Part shown: in pieces, positions 33,504 to 42,770 of the stretch
Numbering within the stretch: the stretch's first letter is position 1
Layout of the letters: each line of letters opens with the position of its first letter
NCBI GenBank assembly: GCA_942493325.1
Contig: OW818689.1
Location: 5,022,001-5,086,000, forward strand
Reading direction: 5' to 3'
DNA: 64,000 nucleotides
DNA from: JAAFHB01 sp942493325
Lineage (GTDB): Bacteria > Bacteroidota > Bacteroidia > Bacteroidales > Prolixibacteraceae
Notes under the pieces: generated by a model
The model's database searches: none
Seen by the model: the letters and a program-made list of their open reading frames with translations, nothing else
Told to the model about the DNA's origin: nothing
Made by a program: the position numbers and the translations under genes

Positions 33504-35963
33504 ATGGAAAATAAAAAAAATAAAAAAAATAAAAATAACTTCTTATATTCAAGCGAGTTGGAAGAGCAAAACGATTTTATTCCGATCCTGGTCGATGGTG
33601 ATGATGCAGAACTCAATGCTGTTGAAGTTCCCGGAATTCTGCCAATCCTGCCGCTTCGCAATACTGTTCTTTTCCCGGGTGTTGTTATGCCGATAACTGT
33701 CGGAAGACAGAAATCGCTGACATTGATCCGTGAAGCCTATTCAGGGAATAAGCTGATCGGTACCATCGCCCAAATAAATCCCCAAATAGAGGATCCGATA
33801 TCCGAGGATCTGTATACGGTCGGAACAATGGCCGAGATACTGAAAATTCTTGAGATGCCCGATGGCTCTACCTCTGTGATTATCCAGGGGAAACGACGTT
33901 TCAAGGTGAGCGGAATAGCAGAGATGGAGCCCTACATGCGTGGAACTGTTAATGTGCTTAACGACATATTACCTGATGCCAAAATGCATGAGTTTAACGC
34001 GTTGATCGAGACGTTAAAAGATCTTGCCCTGAAAATTGTAAAATCTTCAGGAAGCATTCCACCTGAGGCCCAATTTGCCGTTAAAAACATCGAGAATGCT
34101 ACCTTTCTGATCAATTTTATTTGTAACAATACAGAACTCAATGCTTTGGAAAAGCAGGAGCTGCTCGAGCTGGATGATCTCCGCGCCCGAAGTACTTTGC
34201 TGCTCACCTTTCTGGTTCGCGAAGTACAACTGATCGATCTCAAGAAGGATATCCAGAAAAAGGTGAAAGTTGTTATGGATCAGCAGCAACGCGAATATCT
34301 TTTGCACCAGCAGATTAAAACAATACAGGATGAACTGGGGGGGAATCCCTCGGAACAGGAGATTGGGGAGCTTAAAAATAGAAGTAAAGATAAAAAATGG
34401 GGAACCAGTATCCAGGGTGTATTTGATAAGGAGCTTTCAAAACTCAGCCGGATGAATCCTGCGGCAGGTGAGTATTCTGTTCAGGTAGGCTACCTCGAAA
34501 CATTTCTTGACCTTCCCTGGAATATCTATTCAAAAGATAATTTTGACCTGCGCAATGCAGAAAAAATTCTTGACCAGGATCATTATGGTCTCGAAAAAGT
34601 AAAAGACCGGATACTTGAACACCTGGCCGTATTAAAATTAAAAGGTGATATGAAGGCACCTATTCTGTGCCTTTACGGTCCTCCGGGAGTTGGGAAAACA
34701 TCGTTGGGTAAATCAGTTGCACGGGCACTTGGACGAAAATTTGTCCGGATGAGCCTGGGTGGTCTTCATGATGAATCGGAAATCCGGGGTCACCGTAAAA
34801 CCTATATCGGAGCCATGCCGGGAAGAATTATTCAGAATTTAAAGAAAGCCGGGACATCGAATCCGGTGTTTATCCTGGATGAAATTGATAAAGTCTCGAG
34901 TGATTTTCATGGCGATCCCGCTTCGGCATTACTGGAGGTGCTTGATCCTGAGCAAAATAGTGAGTTTCATGATAATTACCTCGATATTGATTTCGATCTT
35001 TCGCGTGTCATGTTTATAGCCACTGCCAATACCTTGAGTACAATTCATCCGGCTTTGCGCGACAGATTGGAGTTGATCGATGTAAGCGGTTATCTGCTCG
35101 AAGAAAAAGTTGAGATTGCCAAACATCACCTCGTAAATCGTCAGCTCGAAAATCATGGCTTATCGAAAGCGGGTATAAAATTTACAAAGGAAGCATTAGT
35201 CCGCCTTATTGAAGATTACACAAGAGAGTCAGGTGTGCGACAGATGGATAAACAAATCGCTAAAGTGATCCGAAGGATGGCCCGGAAGATTGCCTTTGAC
35301 GAGGAGTATTCGAAGAAAATTGGTACTAAAGAGATCAGCGAATATCTTGGTTTTCCGAAGTACACTAAAGATAGCTACGAAGGAAACGAATATGCAGGGG
35401 TGGTTACCGGTCTTGCCTGGACATCTTCGGGTGGTGAGATCCTTTATATAGAGACCAGTTTGAGCCAGGGTAGGAGTAAATTTACAATTACTGGTAATCT
35501 TGGCGAAGTGATGAAGGAATCAGCCGCAATCGCCCTGGAATATTTGAAAGCACATTGTAGTTTGCTGGGACTTAAACCTGAAGTCTTCGAAAAATGGGAT
35601 GTGCATATGCATGTTCCCGAAGGAGCCATTCCCAAAGATGGTCCATCGGCAGGAATTACAATGGCAACTGCACTTGCTTCTGCATTTACACAGCGCAAGA
35701 TTAAAAAAAATCTGGCTATGACAGGCGAGATCACCCTGCGAGGTAAAGTTCTGCCGGTGGGGGGAATCAAGGAAAAAATTCTTGCTGCAAAACGTGCCGG
35801 AATTAAGGATATCATCCTGAGTAAGGACAATAAAAACGATATAGATGAGATCAAAGAAGTATACGTCAAGGGTTTGACATTTCATTTTGTTGAGAATGTC
35901 AGTGATGTATTTAAGATCGCTCTTTTGGAGGAGAAGATAAAAAATCCGTTGGTCATCTCTTAA
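33504..35963 (+). CDS. lon: ATP-dependent protease Lon
   Basis: 819 residues from ATG 33504 (MENKKNKK...; an in-frame ATG 13 codons upstream adds an atypical extension). LON substrate-binding domain about 35-245, AAA+ module with Walker A GPPGVGKTS near 392, Walker B VFILDEIDK, and a C-terminal peptidase domain with Ser715 in PKDGPSAG and Lys756 in VGGIKEK. Cytoplasmic hexameric protease for damaged and regulatory proteins. A Lys-rich N-terminus is common in Bacteroidota homologues. Upstream at about 33450-33472 is a small inverted repeat ATCTCA/TGAGAT of unknown role. Confidence 0.97.
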   Translation: MENKKNKKNKNNFLYSSELEEQNDFIPILVDGDDAELNAVEVPGILPILPLRNTVLFPGVVMPITVGRQKSLTLIREAYSGNKLIGTIAQINPQIEDPISEDLYTVGTMAEILKILEMPDGSTSVIIQGKRRFKVSGIAEMEPYMRGTVNVLNDILPDAKMHEFNALIETLKDLALKIVKSSGSIPPEAQFAVKNIENATFLINFICNNTELNALEKQELLELDDLRARSTLLLTFLVREVQLIDLKKDIQKKVKVVMDQQQREYLLHQQIKTIQDELGGNPSEQEIGELKNRSKDKKWGTSIQGVFDKELSKLSRMNPAAGEYSVQVGYLETFLDLPWNIYSKDNFDLRNAEKILDQDHYGLEKVKDRILEHLAVLKLKGDMKAPILCLYGPPGVGKTSLGKSVARALGRKFVRMSLGGLHDESEIRGHRKTYIGAMPGRIIQNLKKAGTSNPVFILDEIDKVSSDFHGDPASALLEVLDPEQNSEFHDNYLDIDFDLSRVMFIATANTLSTIHPALRDRLELIDVSGYLLEEKVEIAKHHLVNRQLENHGLSKAGIKFTKEALVRLIEDYTRESGVRQMDKQIAKVIRRMARKIAFDEEYSKKIGTKEISEYLGFPKYTKDSYEGNEYAGVVTGLAWTSSGGEILYIETSLSQGRSKFTITGNLGEVMKESAAIALEYLKAHCSLLGLKPEVFEKWDVHMHVPEGAIPKDGPSAGITMATALASAFTQRKIKKNLAMTGEITLRGKVLPVGGIKEKILAAKRAGIKDIILSKDNKNDIDEIKEVYVKGLTFHFVENVSDVFKIALLEEKIKNPLVIS

Positions 35964-35979
35964 GTAGTGTCACCTGCCT

Positions 35980-36025
35980 GAAAATACAAAACCCGCTACA
36001 CTTCTGCAGCGGGTTTTGTATTTTC
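35980..36025. terminator. Bidirectional terminator between lon and ispF
   Basis: Perfect 18-bp inverted repeat (35980-35997 with 36008-36025) around a 10-base loop; arm core ACAAAACCCGCT. Flanking A and T tracts let it work for both convergent genes. Confidence 0.9.
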
Positions 36026-36050
36026 AATAATACGGTGAATCTGGGTATAT

Positions 36051-36536
36051 TTAATTTGTTGTTTTTTCAATTAACACCACAGCCTGTGCCGAAATTCCCT
36101 CTTCGCGCCCTTCAAAACCAAGTTCCTCAGTCGTGGTAGCTTTAATATTTATCGCCTCTTCATCGACATTCATTACCCGTGCGATAGCTGACTCCATCAG
36201 TGGAATATATTCTTTAAGCCTGGGGCGTTGTGCTGAAATGGTGACATCAAGATTCACCAGCCGGAAACCCTTATCTGTGACAAGCCGGTAAGTTCTGGCA
36301 AGTAATATTTTACTGTCGATATTTTTGAATTCGGACAAAGTGTCGGGGAAATGAAACCCGATATCACGAAGTTTGGCAGCCCCCAGGAGTGCATCACATA
36401 TTGCATGAAGCAGGACATCTCCGTCGGAGTGGGCAACCAGCCCTTTGGTGTGGGGAATCAGGATTCCTCCCAGCCAAAGAGTTTCACCTTCAGCCAAACG
36501 ATGTACGTCATAACCTAATCCAATGCGGTAATTCAT
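36051..36536 (-). CDS. ispF: 2-C-methyl-D-erythritol 2,4-cyclodiphosphate synthase
   Basis: 161 residues, full length. Metal ligands are D10 and H12 (GYDVHRL) and H44 (DVLLHA); AHSDGD, IGFHFPDT and the C-terminal KATTTEELGFEGREEG are family signatures. It makes MEcPP in the MEP isoprenoid pathway, the pathway completed by ispH at 10802. Single-domain, not fused to IspD. No operon partner in the window. Confidence 0.96.
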   Translation of the reverse strand: MNYRIGLGYDVHRLAEGETLWLGGILIPHTKGLVAHSDGDVLLHAICDALLGAAKLRDIGFHFPDTLSEFKNIDSKILLARTYRLVTDKGFRLVNLDVTISAQRPRLKEYIPLMESAIARVMNVDEEAINIKATTTEELGFEGREEGISAQAVVLIEKTTN

Positions 36537-36919
36537 ATTATTTTTTTATTTAATTGACTTTAGCCCCCTGCTCCTTGTCCCTGCATGTAAAGGTACAAAG
36601 AATTAAAAAGGTCTGTAAATCTCATTTTCTCATTTTCCCATCTTCTCATTTTCTCATCTCGCTTATTCGAATTTTGAATCTGAGTTACCCCTCAAAGTAA
36701 CGAATTTTGAATATGAAATTTAAAAAAACGGGATACGATAAGTCAGAATATGATATATTTTCGATTTTTTTACATCAAAGAGTAAATTTATCTTCACTTT
36801 AACAAAAAATTAGACCTTGTATTTTCAATATTTCCAATATATTTGTGGCAAATTCGTACCTGATCAAATGATTTTCTTAAAGCCAGCACATGCACGGCTT
36901 AAAAGATTTGATTTATAAT
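36537..36919. other. AT-rich intergenic region, low-complexity pyrimidine repeats
   Basis: Between divergent ispF and gldJ. It holds a run of CATTTTCT/CATTTTCC-type repeats (about 36622-36660) and a direct repeat CGAATTTTGAAT (36667 and 36701 areas). No coding sequence is seen. The gldJ promoter is at its right end. Confidence 0.6.
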
Positions 36920-36927
36920 TATATTTG
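36920..36927 (+). promoter_or_regulatory. -7 promoter element of gldJ
   Basis: TATATTTG, a TAnnTTTG match, 39 bp before the ATG. The -33 element is not clear. Confidence 0.5.
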
Positions 36928-36966
36928 TACCTCTGAAGACGAAGTGAATCTAAACGATATCGCAAT

Positions 36967-38415
36967 ATGAAGCTCAAAGTTTTATTCTATCTGGTTTTAA
37001 GTTTATTAATTATATCCTCCTGTAATCTGATCAAGGGGAAGAAAAAAAGTGCCTCCTCGACAACAGGCTGGGCTTATAACGATGCCGATAACGGGGGATT
37101 CGAATATCGGTCCGGATATTCCCAGAATTCCGGACCGGGATTAATGTATATTCAGGGTGGTACTTTTGCGATGGGCCGTGTTGAACAGGACGTTATGTTT
37201 GAAACCAATAATATTCCACGAAGGGTGACTGTTGCTTCTTTTTACATGGACCAAACTGAAGTACGTAATGTCGATTGGCGGGAATACCTTCACTGGTTGC
37301 AACGCGTTTATCCGACCGACCGCGGCATTTATAAGGCGGCATTGCCTGATACACTAGTGTGGCGTAGTGAAATGTCGTATAATGAGCCGTACCTCGAGAA
37401 TTATCTTCGGCATGCAGCTTATTCAGAGTATCCGGTTGTAGGCGTAAGTTGGGTTCAGGCAGATAAATACTGCAGATGGAGAACCGACAGGGCTAATGAG
37501 GGGATTCTTATTGATCAGCAAAAACTGGCACCCGATCTGGCCCAGACAAACGATAAAGTCTTTACTTCGGATAGCTACCTCAATGGCCTTTATGACGGGG
37601 TTGAAGGTAAGAAACCAATCCAGAACCTGGGAAAAGATGGCGGAACACGCCGGGTAAATATGTCGGATGGCATTGTTTTACCGCGATACAGACTTCCCAC
37701 GGAGGCAGAATGGGAATATGCAGCACTCGGACTAATCGGCAATACAGATGAAGAGGTAGTGCTTGAACGTCGGATTTATCCCTGGAACGGGAATCAGATC
37801 AGGAGCAGTGAAAAGAAAATAAGAGGCGTTATGATGTCGAATAACGTCAGGGGACGAGGTGACTACATGGGAGTAGCCGGAGCCCTTAATGATGGTTATG
37901 AGATTGCCGCACCGGTAAAATCATTCATACCCAACGATTATGGACTTTACTGTATGGCAGGTAATGTCAATGAGTGGGTTCAGGATGTCTACCGGACAAA
38001 TTCCTATATGGAAGTTAACGAATTCCAGCCGCTGAGGGGTAATGTTTATACGAACTATCGTCACGATGCTGATGGTAAGATGATAAAAAACCAATACGGA
38101 GAACTGGTAAAAGATACAGTTGCCAATTTTACAAACTTTAAGGATGGTGATTATCAGTCAATAATTACTGATACTAATGAGGAGTGGAAAGAAGATTCTC
38201 TCTCCATTACTACAGATCAGATGTACGCTTCAGGCGCAGGTACATCGATGTCACGGATTTCGGATCATAGTCGCGTATTCAAAGGCGGAAGCTGGAGAGA
38301 TCGTACTTATTGGCTTGGTCCCGGAACCCGCAGGTATCTTGATGAACGTAAAGCAACCAATGACCTGGGTTTCCGTTGCGCTATGACCCATCTTGGAGAT
38401 TCCAATACCAGGTAA
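36967..38415 (+). CDS. gldJ: GldJ-like SUMF1-domain lipoprotein (gliding/type IX secretion family)
   Basis: 482 residues, lipobox IISSC (C19). After a short linker with STTGWAYNDADNGGFE the formylglycine-generating-enzyme-like (SUMF1) fold follows: PGLMYIQGGTFAMG, MDQTEVRNVDWREYL, YPVVGVSWVQADKYCRWRT, RLPTEAEWEYAAL, YGLYCMAGNVNEWV, and RVFKGGSWRDR near the end. GldJ and GldK/PorK are outer-membrane-associated lipoproteins needed for gliding and T9SS; the TGWxYND start favours GldJ. They lack FGE catalytic cysteines in use. No other gld/por gene is in the window. Confidence 0.82.
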   Translation: MKLKVLFYLVLSLLIISSCNLIKGKKKSASSTTGWAYNDADNGGFEYRSGYSQNSGPGLMYIQGGTFAMGRVEQDVMFETNNIPRRVTVASFYMDQTEVRNVDWREYLHWLQRVYPTDRGIYKAALPDTLVWRSEMSYNEPYLENYLRHAAYSEYPVVGVSWVQADKYCRWRTDRANEGILIDQQKLAPDLAQTNDKVFTSDSYLNGLYDGVEGKKPIQNLGKDGGTRRVNMSDGIVLPRYRLPTEAEWEYAALGLIGNTDEEVVLERRIYPWNGNQIRSSEKKIRGVMMSNNVRGRGDYMGVAGALNDGYEIAAPVKSFIPNDYGLYCMAGNVNEWVQDVYRTNSYMEVNEFQPLRGNVYTNYRHDADGKMIKNQYGELVKDTVANFTNFKDGDYQSIITDTNEEWKEDSLSITTDQMYASGAGTSMSRISDHSRVFKGGSWRDRTYWLGPGTRRYLDERKATNDLGFRCAMTHLGDSNTR

Positions 38416-38435
38416 GTAATATCAATCCAACTATA

Positions 38436-38470
38436 AAAAAACCTCATCCACAAAATGAGGTTTTTTATTA
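38436..38470 (+). terminator. Terminator after gldJ
   Basis: Perfect 12-bp stem (38436-38447 / 38455-38466, arm AAAAAACCTCAT) with 7-base loop and trailing T/A tract. It contains the upstream ATG that would extend murF. Confidence 0.85.
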
Positions 38471-38481
38471 TTATCACGGCC

Positions 38482-39774
38482 ATGTCAATTAAGGAATTAT
38501 ACGACCTTTTTTTACGTTATCCCAAAATATCAACCGACAGTCGCCGGATTGAAAAGGATGCCATTTTTTTTGCGTTGAAAGGCGATAATTTTAATGGAAA
38601 CAGCTACGCCATTAGTGCGCTCGGGCAAGGCGCTGCTTTTTCGGTAATCGATGAGGCGGAATATAACATTGATGATCGTTGCATTCTGGTTGACGATGTG
38701 TTATCAACACTTCAGGCTTTAGCCCGCCATCACAGAATTGAGCTAGGTGTCCCCATAATCGCCATTACAGGGACAAATGGGAAAACAACAACAAAAGAGC
38801 TGGTTACGGCTGTAATGTCGAAAAAATTCAGGGTCGACTACACCAGAGGAAATCTGAATAACCATATCGGTGTTCCTCTTACCTTATTATCAATGAGCTC
38901 GCTTACAGAGTTCGGTATCGTTGAAATGGGGGCCAATCATGCAGGCGAAATTGCCTTATTATGTGATATTGCACTACCTGACTTTGGACTGATTACCAAT
39001 GTAGGGAAAGCTCATCTTGAAGGATTTGGCTCCTTCGAAGGAGTAAAGAAAGCCAAAGCAGAGCTCTACCATTTTTTACAGCACAAAAAGGGCAAGGTGT
39101 TCCTGAATACCTCCGATGAGCATTTAAAAGAGATGGCGGGAGAGGTGGAAACAATAGATTATAAAACGACACGGGAGGGTAGAGGCATTGAAGGTGAATT
39201 ACTTCAGTCGTCTCCAACGATGGTTTTCCAGGCCAGGTTTCCCAAAGGGTGGCTTTATATTAAAACCAACCTTGCAGGAGGATACAATATCGGAAATGCA
39301 CTTGCTGCGGTTTGTATCGGCAATTATTTTGGTGTAGATCCCCTTGATATCCGTGAGGCAATCGAGGAATACAAACCTTCGAATAACCGCTCTCAGTTTA
39401 TCCGGACCGCCGGTAATCAGATTCTGATGGATGCGTACAATGCCAATCCGTCGAGCATGGAGGCCGCACTTGAAAATTTTAAAACATTCGATGCCCCGGT
39501 TAAAGGGGTAATCCTGGGAGATATGTTTGAACTCGGAGAGGCCGCGCATGCTGAGCATCAGAAAATTGCAGATAAACTCAGAACAATGAAACTCGATATG
39601 GTGCTTCTAACCGGAAAGGAATTTTCCGGATGTCAGGTACCTTCAGAATTCAAGGTATTTAATGATATTACATTGTTGATTAATTACATAGAGCACCTGA
39701 ATCCGAAGGGGGTTTTATTTCTTCTGAAAGGTTCAAGGGGGATGAGGCTTGAGAATGTGGTCGATAAATTGTGA
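38482..39774 (+). CDS. murF: UDP-N-acetylmuramoyl-tripeptide--D-Ala-D-Ala ligase
   Basis: 430 residues from ATG 38482. I reject the ATG at 38455, which lies in the terminator stem. Mur ligase domains in order: N-terminal uridine-binding (STDSRRIEKDAIFFALKG), central ATP-binding with GTNGKTTTK near residue 97 and EMGANHAGEI, and C-terminal domain with LMDAYNANPSSM and LGDMFELG. It adds D-Ala-D-Ala to the peptidoglycan precursor. It lies 66 bp downstream of gldJ, in the order also seen in other Bacteroidota as far as I recall. Confidence 0.95.
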   Translation: MSIKELYDLFLRYPKISTDSRRIEKDAIFFALKGDNFNGNSYAISALGQGAAFSVIDEAEYNIDDRCILVDDVLSTLQALARHHRIELGVPIIAITGTNGKTTTKELVTAVMSKKFRVDYTRGNLNNHIGVPLTLLSMSSLTEFGIVEMGANHAGEIALLCDIALPDFGLITNVGKAHLEGFGSFEGVKKAKAELYHFLQHKKGKVFLNTSDEHLKEMAGEVETIDYKTTREGRGIEGELLQSSPTMVFQARFPKGWLYIKTNLAGGYNIGNALAAVCIGNYFGVDPLDIREAIEEYKPSNNRSQFIRTAGNQILMDAYNANPSSMEAALENFKTFDAPVKGVILGDMFELGEAAHAEHQKIADKLRTMKLDMVLLTGKEFSGCQVPSEFKVFNDITLLINYIEHLNPKGVLFLLKGSRGMRLENVVDKL

Positions 39775-39836
39775 TCAAGCTGATATATCTTAACTTTGTC
39801 ACCTTTGACAATATATAAATCAAATCTATTTCAACG

Positions 39837-41273
39837 ATGCCAGAAAGGCACAATTTAAAGGAACATATCACACATCCGGTTTTCAGGCAGATAGGCATTG
39901 TATCGGATATCGAAGGGATGGAAACATATGTCGTTGGAGGATTTGTACGCGATATTCTTCTTGGACGCAAACGCGAGGTATTCGATGTTGATGTGGTTAC
40001 TGTAGGCAGTGGTATTGACCTGGCGACAAAAGTTGCGGCAGCATTACGTCCGGGATTGAAAGTGAATGTTTTTAAAAATTTTGGTACCGCGATGTTCAGG
40101 TTCAGTGACATCGATTTTGAGTTTGTGGGAGCGAGGCGGGAGTCTTACCGTCACGAGAGTCGCAAACCCATCGTAGAGAACGGTACGCTGGAGGATGATC
40201 AGATGCGGCGCGATTTCACGATCAATGCGATGGCCATATGTCTGAATGAAAACAGATTTGGTGAATTGCTCGATCCCTTTGACGGAATCGGGGATCTGAA
40301 AAACAGGATCATCAGAACTCCGCTGGCTCCCGAGATCACTTTTTCGGATGATCCGTTACGAATGTTGAGAGCCATCCGGTTTGCAACACAGCTCAATTTT
40401 ATCATCGAAGACAAAACACTTGCAGGGGTAACGAGTCAGTGTAAACGGATTGAAATCGTGTCGAAAGAGCGGATTTCAGACGAAATTAATAAGATTATAA
40501 TGACCCAAACCCCTTCGATCGGGTTTAAACTGCTTGAGAAGACCGGGTTACTGGCAATTATTCTGCCGGAAGTTCAGAAGCTTAAGGGACGTGAAACACG
40601 AAACGGGATAGGGCATAAGGATAATTTTTATCATACACTCGAGGTTCTTGACAGGATTTCAAAAAATACAGATAACCTTTGGTTGCGATGGGCTGCACTG
40701 CTGCACGATATAGCCAAGCCGGTAACCAAACGGTTTGATCCCCGCATGGGTTGGACGTTCCACGGTCATAACTTTGTGGGAGAAAAAATGTTGCCAGCCG
40801 TTTTCGACCGGTTGAAGCTTCCACTGAATGAAAAACTCAAATACGTTCAAAAGATGGTTTCGCTTCATATGCGTCCCATTGTTCTGTCGGAGGAGGAGGT
40901 AACCGATTCGGCTGTCCGTCGTTTACTTTTCGATGCGGGGAACGATATTGATGATCTTATGACACTTTGCGAGGCCGATATTACCTCAAAAAATCCCGAG
41001 AAGGTAAGCCGGTTTCTCTCAAATTTTCAACTGGTACGCGAAAAGTTAAAGGATATTGAAGAACGTGACGCACTTCGGAATTTCCAGCCCCCCATCACGG
41101 GCGAAATCATTATGGAGACTTTCTCGCTTGAGCCCTGTCGCGAAATAGGAATCATCAAATCGGCCATTAAGGAAGCCATTCTCGAAGGTGAAATCCACAA
41201 TAATTACGACGAGGCTTTCAGGTATATGCTGGCAAAAGGGAAGGAACTCGGTCTGGAGGCAAAACAAGCTTGA
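39837..41273 (+). CDS. CCA-adding/poly(A) polymerase-type tRNA nucleotidyltransferase with HD domain
   Basis: 478 residues. Class II nucleotidyltransferase head: GGFVRDILLG (34-43), DVDVV (50-54) and RRDFTINAMA, followed by the RNA-binding FSDDPLRMLRAIRFA segment and an HD domain (WAALLHDIAKP, HGHNFVGEKM). CCA-adding enzymes repair tRNA 3' ends, which fits a genome whose tRNA-His lacks encoded CCA. CCA and poly(A) polymerases cannot be fully separated by sequence alone, but in Bacteroidota this HD form is usually the CCA enzyme. Confidence 0.88.
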   Translation: MPERHNLKEHITHPVFRQIGIVSDIEGMETYVVGGFVRDILLGRKREVFDVDVVTVGSGIDLATKVAAALRPGLKVNVFKNFGTAMFRFSDIDFEFVGARRESYRHESRKPIVENGTLEDDQMRRDFTINAMAICLNENRFGELLDPFDGIGDLKNRIIRTPLAPEITFSDDPLRMLRAIRFATQLNFIIEDKTLAGVTSQCKRIEIVSKERISDEINKIIMTQTPSIGFKLLEKTGLLAIILPEVQKLKGRETRNGIGHKDNFYHTLEVLDRISKNTDNLWLRWAALLHDIAKPVTKRFDPRMGWTFHGHNFVGEKMLPAVFDRLKLPLNEKLKYVQKMVSLHMRPIVLSEEEVTDSAVRRLLFDAGNDIDDLMTLCEADITSKNPEKVSRFLSNFQLVREKLKDIEERDALRNFQPPITGEIIMETFSLEPCREIGIIKSAIKEAILEGEIHNNYDEAFRYMLAKGKELGLEAKQA

Positions 41274-41288
41274 AGTTATTATCAACTG

Positions 41289-41930
41289 TCAGTTAATAAA
41301 TTGTTTTAAATTCTGCCTGTTCCAGCCAATTTCATTATTTTTGAGTAAATCAAATAATATTTCGCGTGAACGGAATAACTGTACTTTTACCGTTCCCAGG
41401 GGCAGGTTTAGTTTCTCCGAAATTTCTGAGTAGGAATATTCCTTTAGGTATCGCATTTCAATCAATGTCTTGTAACGGGGTTTTAATGTAGAAATTGCCG
41501 TGCGTAAAAGCAGCGCATTCTGTTTGCGTATAAACGCTTCTTCAGGATTATCGTCGTCGTTCTGTATATTTGCATTGTATTCGATTCCGATGTTTACTTC
41601 GTTCTCCATTAATGGTTCCAGCGGAACAATGGCAATCCTTTTTTTACGCAGATGATCAATGGCATTGTTGGAGGCAATACTGAACAGCCAGGTGCTGAAT
41701 GCATACCGGGGTTCATATTGATGAATATTGATAAATGCTTTTCCGAATGCCTCAATGGTGAGATCTTCTGCATCTGTTTTATTATTGACCATTTTCAGCA
41801 GCATAAAATATATGGCATCCTTATAGCGTTTCATTAATCTGGCAAATGCGTTTTCGACACCCGCACGGGCAGCAGTTATTAACTCGGCATCATGCCTTGC
41901 ATTTTCCGAAAAGTAAGGGTTTATTTCCAT
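41289..41930 (-). CDS. ECF-type RNA polymerase sigma factor
   Basis: 213 residues. Sigma region 2 about 25-95 (ARLMKRYKDAIYFMLLKM, DAEDLTIEAFGKAF, YAFSTWLFSIASNNAIDHLR), region 4 about 135-200 (TLIEMRYLKEYSYSEISEKL, PLGTVKVQLFRSREIL). No anti-sigma gene is adjacent; the upstream side contains a 390-bp stretch without a convincing gene. Convergent with the CCA enzyme gene, 15 bp apart. The target promoters are unknown. Confidence 0.92.
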   Translation of the reverse strand: MEINPYFSENARHDAELITAARAGVENAFARLMKRYKDAIYFMLLKMVNNKTDAEDLTIEAFGKAFINIHQYEPRYAFSTWLFSIASNNAIDHLRKKRIAIVPLEPLMENEVNIGIEYNANIQNDDDNPEEAFIRKQNALLLRTAISTLKPRYKTLIEMRYLKEYSYSEISEKLNLPLGTVKVQLFRSREILFDLLKNNEIGWNRQNLKQFIN

Positions 41931-42217
41931 AATAGTTTATCTTATTAGTTTTTTCATAAATTTTAATCAGGCCGCGAAAATCATCAGTTAAGCAAAGAAT
42001 TGTAGTGCCGGTATATATTTCGGTTTCACAAGCTGTTCGAAATGGTTCAGGAATTAGATCAACATTGAACGTATTTTCAGAAACAAAGTTAGATTCAGCA
42101 TCGGGTGTCAGTCGGATAGTAATCGAATACATTCGGTTACTACCGGAAATAGCCGGATATAATCTTTTACAATCGGATATATTTTTGGATATTAGAAGAA
42201 TAGAAAAGATGTAAAAA
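41931..42217. other. Region upstream of the ECF sigma gene without a supported gene
   Basis: Short open frames on both strands (41890-42132 minus, 42005-42214 plus) show no recognisable domain and no start signals. Several GGATAT-type pieces (ATCGGATATATTT, AGCCGGATATAAT) occur but form no clear site. Confidence 0.5.
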
Positions 42218-42262
42218 ACAAAAAAGCCCCGTCCGTCAACTGACGGACCGGGCTTTTTTGTT
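42218..42262 (-). terminator. Terminator at the end of the polysaccharide cluster
   Basis: A 20-bp inverted repeat with one mismatch (42219-42238 / 42241-42260, arms CAAAAAAGCCC and GTCCGTCA), with A and T runs on both sides. It lies 58 bp beyond the heparinase remnant on the minus strand. Confidence 0.85.
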
Positions 42263-42317
42263 ACAGGCTTGTTGCTTTTTAGGGAATATTTTTTAAATAA
42301 TTATTCTGAAGTGTTGT

Positions 42318-42750
42318 TTATCTTGACGGTGAAAAAGTGACTTGCTGTCCTTCCTTTAGTCCGGGGTTGATATATTCAGGAACCACCCGGGTAACTCCCT
42401 CGGGCCAATATCTCTTTAATGAGTTGTCTTTTACTTCAATATATTCAATGCCGGGTTTTACAACTTTTGGATTATGGCTCATATTTTATTTGAATCCATC
42501 ACCTTTAAATTTCAGAAGTCCGGGTTTAAGTTCAGAAACCTTACATCAGGTAATCAGGTTTGAACTGGTAGGAATTTCACTTAAACTGCTCAATTGAAAT
42601 TTGTCGCTGATGAAAATTTTTTTGCCCCTGTTCAAAGTGTAACTGCGCACCCAGCTATTTACCTGTGCATCTTTAGGATAAGCGTTTGTAATTTCGGTCG
42701 AAAACCGGGCAGTTTTGACATCAGCTGTAAAAACTGAGTTTTTAGCTTTA
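42318..42750 (-). pseudogene. C-terminal remnant of a heparinase II/III-family gene
   Basis: On the minus strand one frame reads SVFTADVKTARFSTEIT, DAQVNSWVRSYTLNRGKK, IFISDKFQLSSLSE, then TGA, KVSELKPGLLKFKGDGF, then TAA, then VVKPGIEYIEVKDNSLKRYW to a final TAA. This is the beta-sandwich C-terminal domain of heparinase II/III-like polysaccharide lyases. It has two in-frame stops and lacks the catalytic front part, which is replaced by the SGNH pseudogene just upstream. Confidence 0.7.
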
Positions 42751-42770
42751 AAAGATCAAAGAAAAATCCC

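Noticed and set aside
35444..35885. Two long minus-strand frames of 121 and 141 codons
   Set aside because: Both lie antisense to the Lon peptidase domain, which has conserved catalytic residues.
38455..38481. Longer murF starting at ATG 38455
   Set aside because: That ATG lies in the right arm of the gldJ terminator stem; the conserved MurF start is MSIKELYDL.
42005..42214. 69-codon plus-strand frame before the terminator at 42218
   Set aside because: No recognisable domain, no start signal; the terminator is better explained as serving the minus-strand cluster.
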